From positions 186,001 to 250,000 of the forward strand of contig CAZSSH010000005.1 of NCBI GenBank assembly GCA_964609825.1: 64,000 nucleotides of DNA, written 5' to 3'. Of the stretch, positions 41,068 through 49,518 are shown piece after piece. Position 1 is the first letter of the stretch. Each line of letters starts with the position of its first letter. Origin of the DNA: CAZSSH01 sp964609825 (GTDB taxonomy: Bacteria > Verrucomicrobiota > Lentisphaeria > Victivallales > Victivallaceae). A program made the position numbers and the translations under genes. The notes beneath the pieces are model-generated. The model was given only the letters and a program-made list of their open reading frames with translations, was not told the DNA's origin and did not search any database.

Positions 41068-41948
41068 TGAAGATTTGCGGAAAATTGAGTCGTCCCAAGC
41101 TGCCGCCCTGGATCAAGGTCAAGGTCGGCGTGGGACAGCGTGAGGCGGTGGCCGACACGCTCTCCGATCTGAGACTCAATACCGTTTGCTCCGGGGCCAT
41201 GTGTCCCAACTTGGGGGAGTGTTTCTGTCGGGGGACGGCGACGTTTCTCATCATGGGCTCAAGCTGTACGCGCAACTGTAAATTTTGCGCGATTGACCAC
41301 AATCAAAAGCCGTTTGCCGTGGAGGAGGATGAGCCTGCGCGCGTGGCGGAGGCGGTGCGGCGGCTTAAGCTCAAGTATGCGGTGATCACCAGCGTCACCC
41401 GCGACGATTTGCCCGACGGCGGCGCCAAATACTTTGCCGAAACCATCCGGCTTATCAGGGGGTTGCCGGCGGCGGTCGAGGTCGAGGTGCTGACTCCCGA
41501 TTTCAATTTGGATTTGGATGCTTTAAAAACGGTACTGGCCGCCCGACCGACGGTGTTTAACCACAACCTTGAGACCGTCCGGCGCTTGTCAAAAGAAATT
41601 CGTTATCAGGCGACGTACGAGAAAAGTTTGGCCCTGTTGCGCGCGGCGGGTGAAATGGCTTCCGATGTCCCGACCAAGTCGGGGATTATGGTCGGTTTGG
41701 GTGAGAGCGATGAGGAGGTCGTTGAGGCCATGCGCGATTTGCGTGACTGCGGCGTCTCGATTTTGACGGTCGGTCAATACTTGCCGCCCTCGGCGGAGCA
41801 TTGGCCGCTTGACCGGTATGTGACGCCGGAAAAGTTTGAAGAGTTTGACAACATTGCACGCAACCTTGGTTTTTCGGCGGTGGCCAGCGGCCCGCTGGTG
41901 CGCAGCAGCTACCACGCCGGAGAGCTGATTAAAAATAAAGGGGTCTAA
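41067..41948 (+). CDS. lipA: Lipoyl synthase
   Basis: 293 aa. Radical-SAM enzyme that inserts two sulfurs into protein-bound octanoyl groups. Both cluster motifs are clear: the auxiliary 4Fe-4S ligands in NTVCSGAMCPNLGECFCRG, and the radical-SAM motif SSCTRNCKFCAIDH (C-x3-C-x2-C). Later blocks KYAVITSVTRDDLPDGGA, FNHNLETV and KSGIMVGLGESDEEV are typical of LipA. The start overlaps the previous stop by 1 nt (TGATG), the stop is 1 nt from the next start. Confidence 0.96.
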   Translation: MKICGKLSRPKLPPWIKVKVGVGQREAVADTLSDLRLNTVCSGAMCPNLGECFCRGTATFLIMGSSCTRNCKFCAIDHNQKPFAVEEDEPARVAEAVRRLKLKYAVITSVTRDDLPDGGAKYFAETIRLIRGLPAAVEVEVLTPDFNLDLDALKTVLAARPTVFNHNLETVRRLSKEIRYQATYEKSLALLRAAGEMASDVPTKSGIMVGLGESDEEVVEAMRDLRDCGVSILTVGQYLPPSAEHWPLDRYVTPEKFEEFDNIARNLGFSAVASGPLVRSSYHAGELIKNKGV

Positions 41949-41949
41949 A

Positions 41950-43233
41950 ATGGATAATTCCGAGTTTAAAATCACGAAGTTGGGGGAGCCGTTAATCGAT
42001 TCCCCTCTGGTCAACGGCAGTTTCATCTCCGACGACAGCACGGTGGCTTATGACACCGACGCCGCCGTGTTGAGCGAGTACTCCAAAGCCAAAAAGCAGA
42101 TCCCGGCGTTTGAGTTGGCCGGTCCGCGGCAAAAAATTTATCATGATCCGGCCTGGACAAAAGCAGCGATTGTCACGGCCGGCGGCCTCTGCCCGGGGCT
42201 TAACGACGTGATCAAATTTTTGACGCTGACCCTCCGCCGCCAGTACGGCGTGCAGATGGTTTACGGGATTCAGTACGGTTACCGGGGGCTTAATCCGGCG
42301 CACAAATTGGAGCCGATCATCCTTACCAACGAGCTCGTGGACGACATCCACATGAGCGGCGGGACCATCCTCGGCTCCTCGCGCGGCTATGAGGACGAAA
42401 AGGTCATTGTTAAGACGCTCGAAAGGATGAACATCAATTTATTGTTTTGCATCGGCGGCGACGGCACCAGCCGCTGCGCGCATGATATTGTCAAGGAAAT
42501 CACCCGCCGCGGTCTCTCGATCAGCGTGATTTGCGTCCCCAAAACGATTGATAATGACATCGCTTTTGTCGACAAATCTTTCGGCTTTGAGACTGCGGTG
42601 TACTCCACCGGTTTGTTTGTCAGCGCAGCTCACAACGAGGCCAAAGGAGCCTACAACGGCATCGGTCTCATTAAAGTCATGGGCCGCGATTCCGGGTTTA
42701 TCGCCGCTTACGCGTCGTTGGCCAATTCGTTTGTCAACTGCTGTCTGGTGCCTGAGCGCAAATTTACCATGGAGGGCGAGGAGGACTCTTTTTTGCCTGC
42801 CTTGGAGCGCCGCTTAAAGCTCAAAAAACATGCGGTGATCATTGTCGCCGAAGGGGCGGGTCAAGAGTTTTTTGAGGGCGGCGACGAAGTCAAGGACGCT
42901 TCCGGCAATGTGCTTAAAAAAGACATCGGCCTTTTCTTAAAAGACCGTATCAACAGCTATTTTAAGGCCAAAAATATTGAGGTCAACCTCAAATACTTTG
43001 ACCCGTCTTATACCATCCGCAGCATCGCCTCCCACGGCGCCGACGCGGTTTTTTGCGCCATGCTGGCCCAAAACGCGGTCCATGCCGCGATGTCCGGTCG
43101 CACCGACATGGTGATCGGTCACTGGGGGGATAACTTCACCCACGTGCCGATTGCTCTGGCCACGCGCGAACGCAAGCAAATCGACCTTAAGAGCCAGCTC
43201 TGGACGAGCGTCAAAGCGAGTACCAGTTTCTGA
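41950..43233 (+). CDS. 6-phosphofructokinase, long-chain (ATP-type by motif)
   Basis: 427 aa. Motifs: VTAGGLCPGLNDVIK, YRGLNP, the nucleotide-site IGGDGTSRCAHDIV, the catalytic VPKTIDNDIAFVDKSFGFET, and IKVMGRDSGFIAAYASLAN. The GGDGT form rather than GGDDT argues for ATP rather than pyrophosphate as phosphoryl donor (established rule for this family, not proven here). The enzyme phosphorylates fructose 6-phosphate in glycolysis. The start ATG directly follows the lipA stop after 1 nt, and its stop overlaps the permease start by 1 nt. Confidence 0.88.
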   Translation: MDNSEFKITKLGEPLIDSPLVNGSFISDDSTVAYDTDAAVLSEYSKAKKQIPAFELAGPRQKIYHDPAWTKAAIVTAGGLCPGLNDVIKFLTLTLRRQYGVQMVYGIQYGYRGLNPAHKLEPIILTNELVDDIHMSGGTILGSSRGYEDEKVIVKTLERMNINLLFCIGGDGTSRCAHDIVKEITRRGLSISVICVPKTIDNDIAFVDKSFGFETAVYSTGLFVSAAHNEAKGAYNGIGLIKVMGRDSGFIAAYASLANSFVNCCLVPERKFTMEGEEDSFLPALERRLKLKKHAVIIVAEGAGQEFFEGGDEVKDASGNVLKKDIGLFLKDRINSYFKAKNIEVNLKYFDPSYTIRSIASHGADAVFCAMLAQNAVHAAMSGRTDMVIGHWGDNFTHVPIALATRERKQIDLKSQLWTSVKASTSF

Positions 43234-44504
43234 TGCTGACCGAGCTCTTTTTGGCCGGGCGTTATTTAAAGCCCAAGCGCAATGCGGTGTCGCTGATTAC
43301 GCTCTCGTCGATCATCGGCGTGATGCTCGGTGTCGCCGTATTGATCGTGGTGCTGGCGGTAATGAGCGGCTTTACCGAGCTCATGAAGCAAAAGTTGATC
43401 GAGACCCAGTCGCACTTTCAGGTGCGCTCGGTTTTCGGCAATTACGTGATTGAGAATCCGGCTCCGGTCGTGGCGGCAATCAAGCGTCACGGCGGTCAGG
43501 CGGCGCCGGTCCTGCAATCGCCGATTTTGTTGCAGATCAAGCGCAATCTCGACCCGCGGATGATGGTATTCGGCATCAACCCGGATGATTTCACCAATGT
43601 GTTGCCGATCGGCAAAATGCTTCTCTCGGGTAAATTGTCGCTCGAAAAAAATGAAATCGTGATCAGCGACGACTTGTCCAAGCGTTGGAATCTCAAAGTG
43701 GGCGACAAAATTTTGCTGCATTCGCCGCAAAAATTGACCTCGCTCGTGGACTTCAAGCCCGGCGGCGGGGTGGAGCTCAATAAAAAGAGCTCGGCCTATT
43801 TGCCGGGTGAATTCAAAATCACGGGTATTTATTCGACCGGCAAGTACGATTTTGACCGCTCGGTGGTGTTTATCGGCTTGGAGGACGCGGCCGAATTGCT
43901 CGATCTCCCGTGGGGCTCGGCGAGCTCCGTCTTCGGCTGGGGCGATGATCCGTTTCACCAAAAGCCGCTGATCGACAGCCTCAAAAAAGATTTGCCTAAC
44001 TACCGAGTCAGTACCTGGGAGGAGGAAAACAGTCAGCTTTTGGGAGTCCTTAATGTCGAAAAACGGATGATGTTCTTTTTGCTGATTTTTATCGTTTTGG
44101 TGGCGGCGTTCAGCATTACCAACACTTTGATCACTTCGGTTTACCAAAAAACCCGTGAGATCGGCATCCTCAAATCGTTGGGGGCGAGTGATATGGCGGT
44201 GAGCAGCATCTTTGTCTTACAGGGGTTCTTGGTCGGGGTAATCGGCAGTGTGGCCGGGACAGGACTGGGAGTATTAATCATTCATTTCCGCAATGATATC
44301 ATGCATGCGGTATCCAAAATCACCGGGCAACCGCTGTTTCCCAAAGAGTTTTATTATTTTAACGAGCTTCCGGCCAAAATCATTCCTTTCCCGGATGTTA
44401 CTTTGATCGTGGTGAGTGCGATTGTGCTTTGCACCCTGGGGGCATTGCTCCCGGCCTTGCGGGCGGCGCGGCTCGACCCGGCGCGGGCGCTGCGTTACGA
44501 ATAA
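43233..44504 (+). CDS. LolC/LolE-type ABC permease (lipoprotein release)
   Basis: 423 aa. One membrane helix at the N-terminus (AVSLITLSSIIGVMLGVAVL) followed by a periplasmic MacB-like domain, and three helices in the C-terminal FtsX domain (MMFFLLIFIVLVAAFSIT, FVLQGFLVGVIGSVAGTGLG, LIVVSAIVLCTLGALLPALR). The start MLTELFLAGRYLKPKRNAV is typical of LolC/E. The protein extracts outer-membrane lipoproteins from the inner membrane, powered by LolD. No LolD gene follows here; tRNA-Arg is next, so the ATPase must lie elsewhere. It may be a homodimeric permease. Confidence 0.88.
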   Translation: MLTELFLAGRYLKPKRNAVSLITLSSIIGVMLGVAVLIVVLAVMSGFTELMKQKLIETQSHFQVRSVFGNYVIENPAPVVAAIKRHGGQAAPVLQSPILLQIKRNLDPRMMVFGINPDDFTNVLPIGKMLLSGKLSLEKNEIVISDDLSKRWNLKVGDKILLHSPQKLTSLVDFKPGGGVELNKKSSAYLPGEFKITGIYSTGKYDFDRSVVFIGLEDAAELLDLPWGSASSVFGWGDDPFHQKPLIDSLKKDLPNYRVSTWEEENSQLLGVLNVEKRMMFFLLIFIVLVAAFSITNTLITSVYQKTREIGILKSLGASDMAVSSIFVLQGFLVGVIGSVAGTGLGVLIIHFRNDIMHAVSKITGQPLFPKEFYYFNELPAKIIPFPDVTLIVVSAIVLCTLGALLPALRAARLDPARALRYE

Positions 44505-44528
44505 CTCGCTCAAATTTTTTACCGTCAT

Positions 44529-44557
44529 TTGAATTTTGCCTCAAAGCGGTATATATT
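44529..44557 (+). promoter_or_regulatory. Promoter of tRNA-Arg
   Basis: TTGAAT, 17-nt spacer, TATATT within GGTATATATT (44548-44557). The mature tRNA starts 15 nt further. The -10 area is enclosed by a 7-bp inverted repeat GCGGTAT/ATACCGC (44546-44567). Confidence 0.6.
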
Positions 44558-44572
44558 ATAATACCGCATTTT

Positions 44573-44648
44573 GGCCTGGTAGCTCAGAGGATAGAGCAGC
44601 TGCCTTCTAAGCAGTTGGTCGTGGGTTCGATTCCCGCCCAGGCTACCA
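44573..44648 (+). tRNA. tRNA-Arg (TCT), CCA encoded
   Basis: Cloverleaf with acceptor GGCCTGG/CCAGGCT (G1-U72 wobble), D stem GCTC, anticodon loop CTTCTAA with anticodon TCT at 44606-44608, T stem GTGGG/CCCGC and genomic CCA. It reads AGA. It follows the LolC/E-like gene by 68 nt. Confidence 0.95.
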
Positions 44649-45069
44649 ATTTTATTCAAAAGCACCTTGTATTATTGTGTTGGGCAGTGAGATAGATAAC
44701 ACAAGAATATAAATGATTTAAGTGATCATATATTTTTTTTAATAAGGATTTATTATGTCAGCTCATTATATAAAAAAGAATGAGTATTATGGCAGGAGAA
44801 TTCTTGTTTGTCGCGAGTAGAAATTCCACAGTAAATAGACTCATTTTTTAGTGAGACGATATAAGCGAAAACCATTAAGGAAGAATTATCTAATTTTAAT
44901 TATGATTGTTTGTTATTTGTCATTCTTTATTTTGGATATTTTATCAGGGGAGAGCAAAGCGGACGTTACCCGATCATATGGCGATCCCGACTTTTTTGAT
45001 TAAAAATAATAAAAAGTCAAAAATAAGAGATTGAGAGCATGACCAGAGGCAACGCCGTTTTATCAACGA
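44649..45069. other. AT-rich region downstream of tRNA-Arg
   Basis: 421 nt without a supported gene. Two short frames are present. ATG 44755-44820 encodes 21 residues (MSAHYIKKNEYYGRRILVCR plus E) after a good AAGGA site. GTG 44851-45003 (or ATG 44902) encodes a basic N-terminus, a hydrophobic stretch (LILIMIVCYLSFFILDILSG) and an acidic tail SYGDPDFFD. A hairpin GACTTTTT/AAAAAGTC lies at 44989-45018. The base composition is far more AT-rich than the flanking genes, as for other insertions next to stable RNA genes here. Confidence 0.4.
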
Positions 45070-46155
45070 TTACGCTTGCAGGGCCGCAAGGCAATCGTCG
45101 GCCAGCTCGGCGATGAGCTCGCGGACTGGGACGATGGTTTGGATGCGGCTGGCGTTGGCGCCGCAAGTGATGATCCCGTCGGACAAATTGCCGTCCGCTG
45201 CATTGATCAGGGCATTGGCGATGCAATAAGGCGAGCCGGAGGGGTTGCAGTTTTTGAGACAGCGATAGGTGCAATGAAACGGTTTCTTTTCGTCGTTTAA
45301 CAGTGCTTCGACAAAGCTGTTGTGCAGCACCCGCAGCGGCAGACCCACCGGACTTTTGATGATGACGATATCCTCTTGGGTGCAGTCGATGTAAGCTTGT
45401 TTGTAGGAGTCGGAGGCGTCGCACTCGTCGGTACAGACAAAACGCGTCCCCATTTGGACCCCGGCGGCGCCGAGCTTTAAAAAGCGCGCGATATCCGCCC
45501 CGGTAAAGATCCCTCCGGCCGCAATCACCGGGATGCGTGATCCATGCTCGGCGGCGACCGTTTCCAGATAGGCCACGACCTCGGTGACAATCGACTCCAA
45601 TGACGGGGAGCGCGAAATTTCCTCGAGCGAAAACCCCAGATGGCCACCGGCGGCAGTTCCCTCAACCACAAAAGCATCGGGCAGCCGGTGGTATTTTTTC
45701 CACCAGGTGCGGCAAAGAATTGAGGCCGCGCGGACCGAAGATACCACCGGGATGAGTTTGACCGGCGAACCTTGGGTCAGCGACGGCAAATGCATCGGCA
45801 GCCCGGCGCCGGAGATGATGACCTCGACCCCGGCTTCGACCGCGGCATGCACCAACTCATCATAATTGCTCAATACGCACATAATGTTGACGCCGAAAGG
45901 GCGGGCGGTCATTTTTTTGGCGTCGGCAAAGATATTTTGGATGCCCCGGCGGGATTGCTCCTGATAGTTTAAGTTAGGAATGTTGCAGGATCTGGCCGAT
46001 CCTACCGCGGCAATGACGCCAAGCGCGCCCTCATTGGATACCGCGGCGGCCAGCCGGGAGGACGAAATTGCGACCCCCATGCCGCCCTGGATAATCGGCG
46101 GGTTGATATGAAGATCGCCAATCACCAAATCGGGAAGTGTATTGTTGTGACTCAT
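45070..46155 (-). CDS. Nitronate monooxygenase (2-nitropropane dioxygenase-like)
   Basis: 361 aa. TIM-barrel FMN enzyme. Family blocks: PPIIQGGMGVAISSSRLAAA at the N-terminus, EGALGVIAAVGS, FVVEGTAAGGHLGF in the middle and PVIAAGGIFTGADIARFLKL with GVQMGTRFVCTDECD at the FMN phosphate site. The enzyme oxidises nitronates, which protects against propionate-3-nitronate; some relatives are FabK-like enoyl-ACP reductases, so that alternative should be kept in mind. A C-terminal cysteine-rich stretch (FHCTYRCLKNCNPSGSPYC) is an extension seen in a subset of the family. The start at 46155 has AGGA 6 nt upstream; 26 further in-frame residues upstream are unlikely. Confidence 0.85.
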   Translation of the reverse strand: MSHNNTLPDLVIGDLHINPPIIQGGMGVAISSSRLAAAVSNEGALGVIAAVGSARSCNIPNLNYQEQSRRGIQNIFADAKKMTARPFGVNIMCVLSNYDELVHAAVEAGVEVIISGAGLPMHLPSLTQGSPVKLIPVVSSVRAASILCRTWWKKYHRLPDAFVVEGTAAGGHLGFSLEEISRSPSLESIVTEVVAYLETVAAEHGSRIPVIAAGGIFTGADIARFLKLGAAGVQMGTRFVCTDECDASDSYKQAYIDCTQEDIVIIKSPVGLPLRVLHNSFVEALLNDEKKPFHCTYRCLKNCNPSGSPYCIANALINAADGNLSDGIITCGANASRIQTIVPVRELIAELADDCLAALQA

Positions 46156-46256
46156 GATGAATCCTATATTAATGTTGCCTCGAGGAATGCCTGCGTCAAT
46201 CGGGATGACAAGACGCAAAGACTGCGCTTGCATAGATTGTCAAAAACATTGGAGAA

Positions 46257-46291
46257 CAAAAAACACAAGGATGTCGTCATCCTGTGTTTTA
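46257..46291 (-). terminator. Rho-independent terminator after the RRM gene
   Basis: On the minus strand AAAACACAGGAT pairs with ATCC-T-TGTGTTTT (one bulge) and a T-run follows. It lies 20 nt beyond the RRM stop. Confidence 0.7.
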
Positions 46292-46310
46292 AAGATGGTT
46301 GGCAAAAGAA

Positions 46311-46592
46311 TCAGCGGTTGCCGCCGAAATTGCGTGCGGGGGGGCGGTCCTCTTTGGGCTTGGCTTCGGAGACAACGATGGTACGGTCGCCCAACTGGGT
46401 GCCGTTTAAGCCTGCGATGGCGGCTTTGGCCTCGCTGTCATTATTCATCTCGACAAAGCCGAAGCCTTTGGCGCGGCCGGTGTCGCGGTCGGTAATCAAA
46501 TTTACGGTGTCAACCGTGCCGTACACGGAAAAAGCATTGCGGATTTCGGACTCGGTGGAGGCAAACGACAGATTTCCCACGTATAATTTCAT
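46311..46592 (-). CDS. RNA-binding protein with one RRM domain
   Basis: 93 aa. The RNP2 motif KLYVGNLSF opens the protein and RNP1 is AKGFGFVEM, with the beta-alpha-beta-beta-alpha-beta order intact. The tail (PKEDRPPARNFGGNR) is short and arginine/glycine-rich. Such single-RRM proteins are common in cyanobacteria and PVC bacteria and are often cold-inducible. The start at 46592 has AAAGGA about 8 nt upstream; a longer frame to 46622 has no ribosome site. A long leader may precede it (see 46593-46981). Confidence 0.93.
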   Translation of the reverse strand: MKLYVGNLSFASTESEIRNAFSVYGTVDTVNLITDRDTGRAKGFGFVEMNNDSEAKAAIAGLNGTQLGDRTIVVSEAKPKEDRPPARNFGGNR

Positions 46593-46981
46593 GGCAAAAT
46601 TCCTTTCGCGGTATAACCGCATAATTTAAGCAGGACAAAAGTAGCCGATCCGCTGTCTGAACTTTACCGGAAGAGAGATGGAGGAGGGTTTCATGCTCTT
46701 TCAAATCGATCAAGAAAATAAATCAAACCGTGTTGCGCTTGCGCAATGATAGCCGCGCGTAATATCCAACGAAACTTGCTGTTTACCAATATCAATCCGA
46801 TGATCAATATCGTCGATCGTTTCGCAGCTTTATTTCAATAACATATCATGCGGCAAGGTGTAATACAAACCGCATTGCCGATTTATTCGTAAAATAAATC
46901 GGCTGTGAGGGTAAAATATTTTTGGCGACGGGCGGTTTCCGGCCGTGGGCATAGCGGAATCCGGCGATGTCCGCCGGAGCT
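46593..46981. other. Intergenic region upstream of the RRM gene
   Basis: 389 nt with no gene. A perfect 10-bp inverted repeat CCGATTTATT/AATAAATCGG (46878-46902) and a TGCGG/CCGCA hairpin lie downstream of the flavodoxin-like gene, and could mark its transcript end although no T-run follows. A weak minus-strand promoter (TTGTAT, 17 nt, TATGTT, near 46838-46866) would give the RRM gene a leader of about 240 nt, as expected of a cold-shock-like mRNA. This is tentative. Confidence 0.3.
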
Positions 46982-47524
46982 TTACAGTTGGCGGCCGATG
47001 GCGGTGAGTTTGCTTACGGTGGCGGTGTCTGCTGCCAAGTCGCCGGGATAAGCGGCGCTGATCGACTGATCGACGACCAGCGTCCAGCCGAGAAACTTGG
47101 CGATGCAGTGAAACTGCTCGGAGATCATCCGGTAGCCGGGATTGTCGAGTTTCTCCTCGCCGACGGCAATGATGCCCAGTTGTTTCTTGGCCGGGCTGGC
47201 CTTGTAGGCTTCGTCATTGGCGTAAAATTTATCCAGCGCGAGTTTGGCCTTGGCCGAAATCCCCCACCAGTAAACCGGTGAGCCGAAAATGATCATGTCG
47301 GCCCCGTTGACCAGGTCAATCCACGCCGTCGAGTCGTCCGGCTGGATGCAGCGGCCGCCGTTGTGTTTGCAGGCGTCGCAATGGGTGCATGCCATGATGT
47401 TTTGGTCGTAGGCGTTGACCCAAGTGATTTGGTGACAATCTTGCATGCCCTGTCGGAGCGCATTGAGGGCGGTGACCGTGTTGCCGCGGCGGCGCGGGCT
47501 GCCGTTAAAAAGTATAATTTTCAT
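46982..47524 (-). CDS. Flavodoxin-like NAD(P)H-dependent oxidoreductase
   Basis: 180 aa. FMN-binding pattern: IILFNGSPRRRGNTVTAL at the N-terminus, the cysteine pattern TWVNAYDQNIMACTHCDACK (C-x2-C-x2-C) followed by NGGRC, then VNGADMIIFGSPVYWWGISA. This is the iron-sulfur flavoprotein-like/FMN_red subgroup. The enzyme reduces quinones, iron or small electron acceptors; the target is unknown. No signal peptide. A plausible promoter lies at 47601-47628 on the minus strand. Confidence 0.85.
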   Translation of the reverse strand: MKIILFNGSPRRRGNTVTALNALRQGMQDCHQITWVNAYDQNIMACTHCDACKHNGGRCIQPDDSTAWIDLVNGADMIIFGSPVYWWGISAKAKLALDKFYANDEAYKASPAKKQLGIIAVGEEKLDNPGYRMISEQFHCIAKFLGWTLVVDQSISAAYPGDLAADTATVSKLTAIGRQL

Positions 47525-47600
47525 CGTTTGAGGAATTTCTTTTCGGTCGATATGATTTTGGCACTTGAAATAAATGTATTTTACGATAAATTACATGTAT

Positions 47601-47628
47601 AATATACCGGCGGATGTGATTTTTACAA
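47601..47628 (-). promoter_or_regulatory. Candidate promoter of the flavodoxin-like gene
   Basis: On the minus strand TTGTAA, 16-nt spacer, TATATT with the upstream GG that also precedes the stable RNA -10 boxes; 76 nt before the start codon. Confidence 0.5.
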
Positions 47629-47638
47629 GAGGCGGATG

Positions 47639-48130
47639 ATGAAAAAAGAGTTGATCGCGATCACGGCGGCGGCGAGAGCCGATTTGCCGGAGATTTTGCA
47701 GCTGCAATATTTGGCGTACCGCAGCGAGGCGGAGCTTTTGGGCAACTTTGACATCCCACCCTTGCGCCAGACGTTATCCGAGTTAACCGCTGAGTTTGAG
47801 CACGGCACCGTCCTCAAAGCGGCGGATACGGCGCAAACCATCATCGGCTCGGTGCGGTTTACGGTGCGTGACGGCAATGTTTTGATCGGCAAACTGATGG
47901 TGCACCCCGATCATCGGGGGCGCGGCCTCGGGACGCGTTTGCTTGCCTGCGCGGAGGAGCTTTGCCCGGGGATGCGCCTTGAGCTCTTTACCTCCAGCCG
48001 CAGTCTTCGCAACCTTGCTCTCTATGAGCGCTGCGGCTTCCGCCAATTTGACCAAAAAAATGTCGGTCCCGGACTTACTCTGATTTACCTTGAGAAACTC
48101 CGCAATTGCATAGGAGAGCAAAACAAATGA
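47639..48130 (+). CDS. GNAT-family N-acetyltransferase
   Basis: 163 aa. GNAT motif A is GKLMVHPDHRGRGLGTRLL (acetyl-CoA pyrophosphate loop R-G-x-G-x-G/T), with motif B at NLALYERCGFRQFDQ. An N-terminal helix pair carries the acceptor side. Substrate unknown; it could be an amino acid, an antibiotic or a protein N-terminus. The second of two tandem ATGs (47639) is favoured by a 6-nt spacing to GAGG. The macro-domain gene starts at the ATGA overlap. Confidence 0.88.
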   Translation: MKKELIAITAAARADLPEILQLQYLAYRSEAELLGNFDIPPLRQTLSELTAEFEHGTVLKAADTAQTIIGSVRFTVRDGNVLIGKLMVHPDHRGRGLGTRLLACAEELCPGMRLELFTSSRSLRNLALYERCGFRQFDQKNVGPGLTLIYLEKLRNCIGEQNK

Positions 48131-48621
48131 AAATCACGGTGGTTGAAGGGGATATTACCAAGCTCAAGGTTGAGGTGATTGTCAATGCCGCCAATTGCTC
48201 GTTGCTGGGCGGGGGCGGAGTCGATGGGGCGATCCACCGCGCGGCCGGGCCGGAGCTTTTGGAGGCGTGCCGCAAGCTGGGCGGCTGCGTGACCGGCGAG
48301 GCCAAGCTCACCCCCGGCTTTTTGCTCCCGGCCAAGTTTGTCATCCATACCCCCGGCCCGGTGTGGCACGGGGGCGCGCACGGCGAAAAAGAGGCGTTGC
48401 ACCGCTGTTATTGCAACGCCTTGGCGTTGGCCGCCGAGATGGAGTGTCAAAGCATCGCCTTTCCGGCCATCAGCACCGGGGTGTACGGTTTCCCCAAGCG
48501 CGAGGCGGCCAAGATTGCCGTCAAGGCGGTCAAAGATTGGTCGCTGCCGCTGCCCGCCGAAGTCATCTTTTGCTGTTTCAGCTTTGAGGATGCGCAAATT
48601 TACCGTGAATTATTAGGGTAA
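48127..48621 (+). CDS. Macro-domain protein (O-acetyl-ADP-ribose/ADP-ribose hydrolase-like)
   Basis: 164 aa. The macro fold is intact: GDITKLKVEVIVNAANCSLL, GGGGVDGAIHRAAGPELLEA (the substrate loop), and AFPAISTGVYGFPKREAAKI. These residues are typical of bacterial MacroD-type ADP-ribosylhydrolases such as YmdB, which remove ADP-ribose from aspartate/glutamate or hydrolyse O-acetyl-ADP-ribose. It shares ATGA with the preceding acetyltransferase, suggesting linked expression; the AraC gene follows 6 nt on. Confidence 0.92.
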   Translation: MKITVVEGDITKLKVEVIVNAANCSLLGGGGVDGAIHRAAGPELLEACRKLGGCVTGEAKLTPGFLLPAKFVIHTPGPVWHGGAHGEKEALHRCYCNALALAAEMECQSIAFPAISTGVYGFPKREAAKIAVKAVKDWSLPLPAEVIFCCFSFEDAQIYRELLG

Positions 48622-48627
48622 CCGCCG

Positions 48628-49494
48628 ATGAATCAACTGCAAAAAACCATCCGGATTCCGGAAAGCGATTTGGAGCGCTTTATTGATTTTTCCGCGTTTC
48701 ACGACGGCAAAGAGTGGTTTGGCCGCGGCGTCAAATTGGCCGGGATCAGCCGCCTCTCAAGCTCCTATCTGATCCATTATCCCGACCCCCGGCGGTTTTT
48801 GGCGATGGTTTGCGGCAAGGGGCGGTTTGAAGTCGAGTGTGACGGACTTAAGCGGGAGATCGGCGTCGATGATCTGGTGGTGATGCCGCCGGGCAAACTT
48901 CATTATTTGCGGGCGCTGGAGCCGTCGGAGATGATTTTTTTGCTGGTCTGCGACGACGGACGCTGGCCGCGCCGGGCGGTGGCGTCGCACGTTTCGGCGG
49001 CACGTTTTTTTGCTTTGATGGAGCTGGCTTGGTCGGAGTCGCGTCATTATGGCGGCGCCGGTGAAAATAGGCCGAATCCCGGTGACGAGGAAGTGTGCCG
49101 GACGGCTGCCAACTTGATTTTGGCGTTGATTTCGCGCGAAATCGTGGCGTTGCCGCCGGGGGGCGAAGAGGGGTCGCGTTTGCGCCTGCTCTCCGGGTTA
49201 TGGCGCGAAATCGACCGCCGGCCGGGGGCGGCGTGGAGCGTGGAGACCATGGCGAAATTTTGCGCGGTGTCGGTACCGCATTTGTTTGCCTTGAGCCGCC
49301 GGTATTATAAAACTTCACCGGCGGCAATGCTGCTCTGCATCCGGATGCGTCATGCCGAGTCGCTTTTGAGCCACACCCGGCTCGCGATTGCCGAAGTGGC
49401 GGAGTGCTGCGGTTATCATGACGCGTACTCATTTGCCCGGGCTTTTCGCCGCCAAGTCGGCGTACTGCCAAGGGAGTATCGCGATGACAGATAG
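48628..49494 (+). CDS. AraC-family transcriptional regulator
   Basis: 288 aa. An N-terminal cupin-like sugar-binding domain (residues about 40-110, SSYLIHYPDPRRFLAMVCGK and DDLVVMPPGKLHYL) precedes a C-terminal AraC-type domain with two HTH units: WSVETMAKFCAVSVPHLFAL and LAIAEVAECCGYHDAYSFAR, with the family signature FRRQVGVLPREY. The next gene on the same strand is GH51 arabinofuranosidase, so arabinose or an arabino-oligosaccharide is a plausible inducer (inference). A 10-bp direct repeat in the gap (see 49519-49551) could be its operator. Confidence 0.9.
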   Translation: MNQLQKTIRIPESDLERFIDFSAFHDGKEWFGRGVKLAGISRLSSSYLIHYPDPRRFLAMVCGKGRFEVECDGLKREIGVDDLVVMPPGKLHYLRALEPSEMIFLLVCDDGRWPRRAVASHVSAARFFALMELAWSESRHYGGAGENRPNPGDEEVCRTAANLILALISREIVALPPGGEEGSRLRLLSGLWREIDRRPGAAWSVETMAKFCAVSVPHLFALSRRYYKTSPAAMLLCIRMRHAESLLSHTRLAIAEVAECCGYHDAYSFARAFRRQVGVLPREYRDDR

Positions 49495-49518
49495 TTTTGA
49501 CTGTTTTTATTTGTCATT

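Noticed and set aside
44989..45018. Terminator downstream of tRNA-Arg
   Set aside because: The GACTTTTT/AAAAAGTC hairpin has no T-run on either strand after the stem; recorded only as a hairpin.
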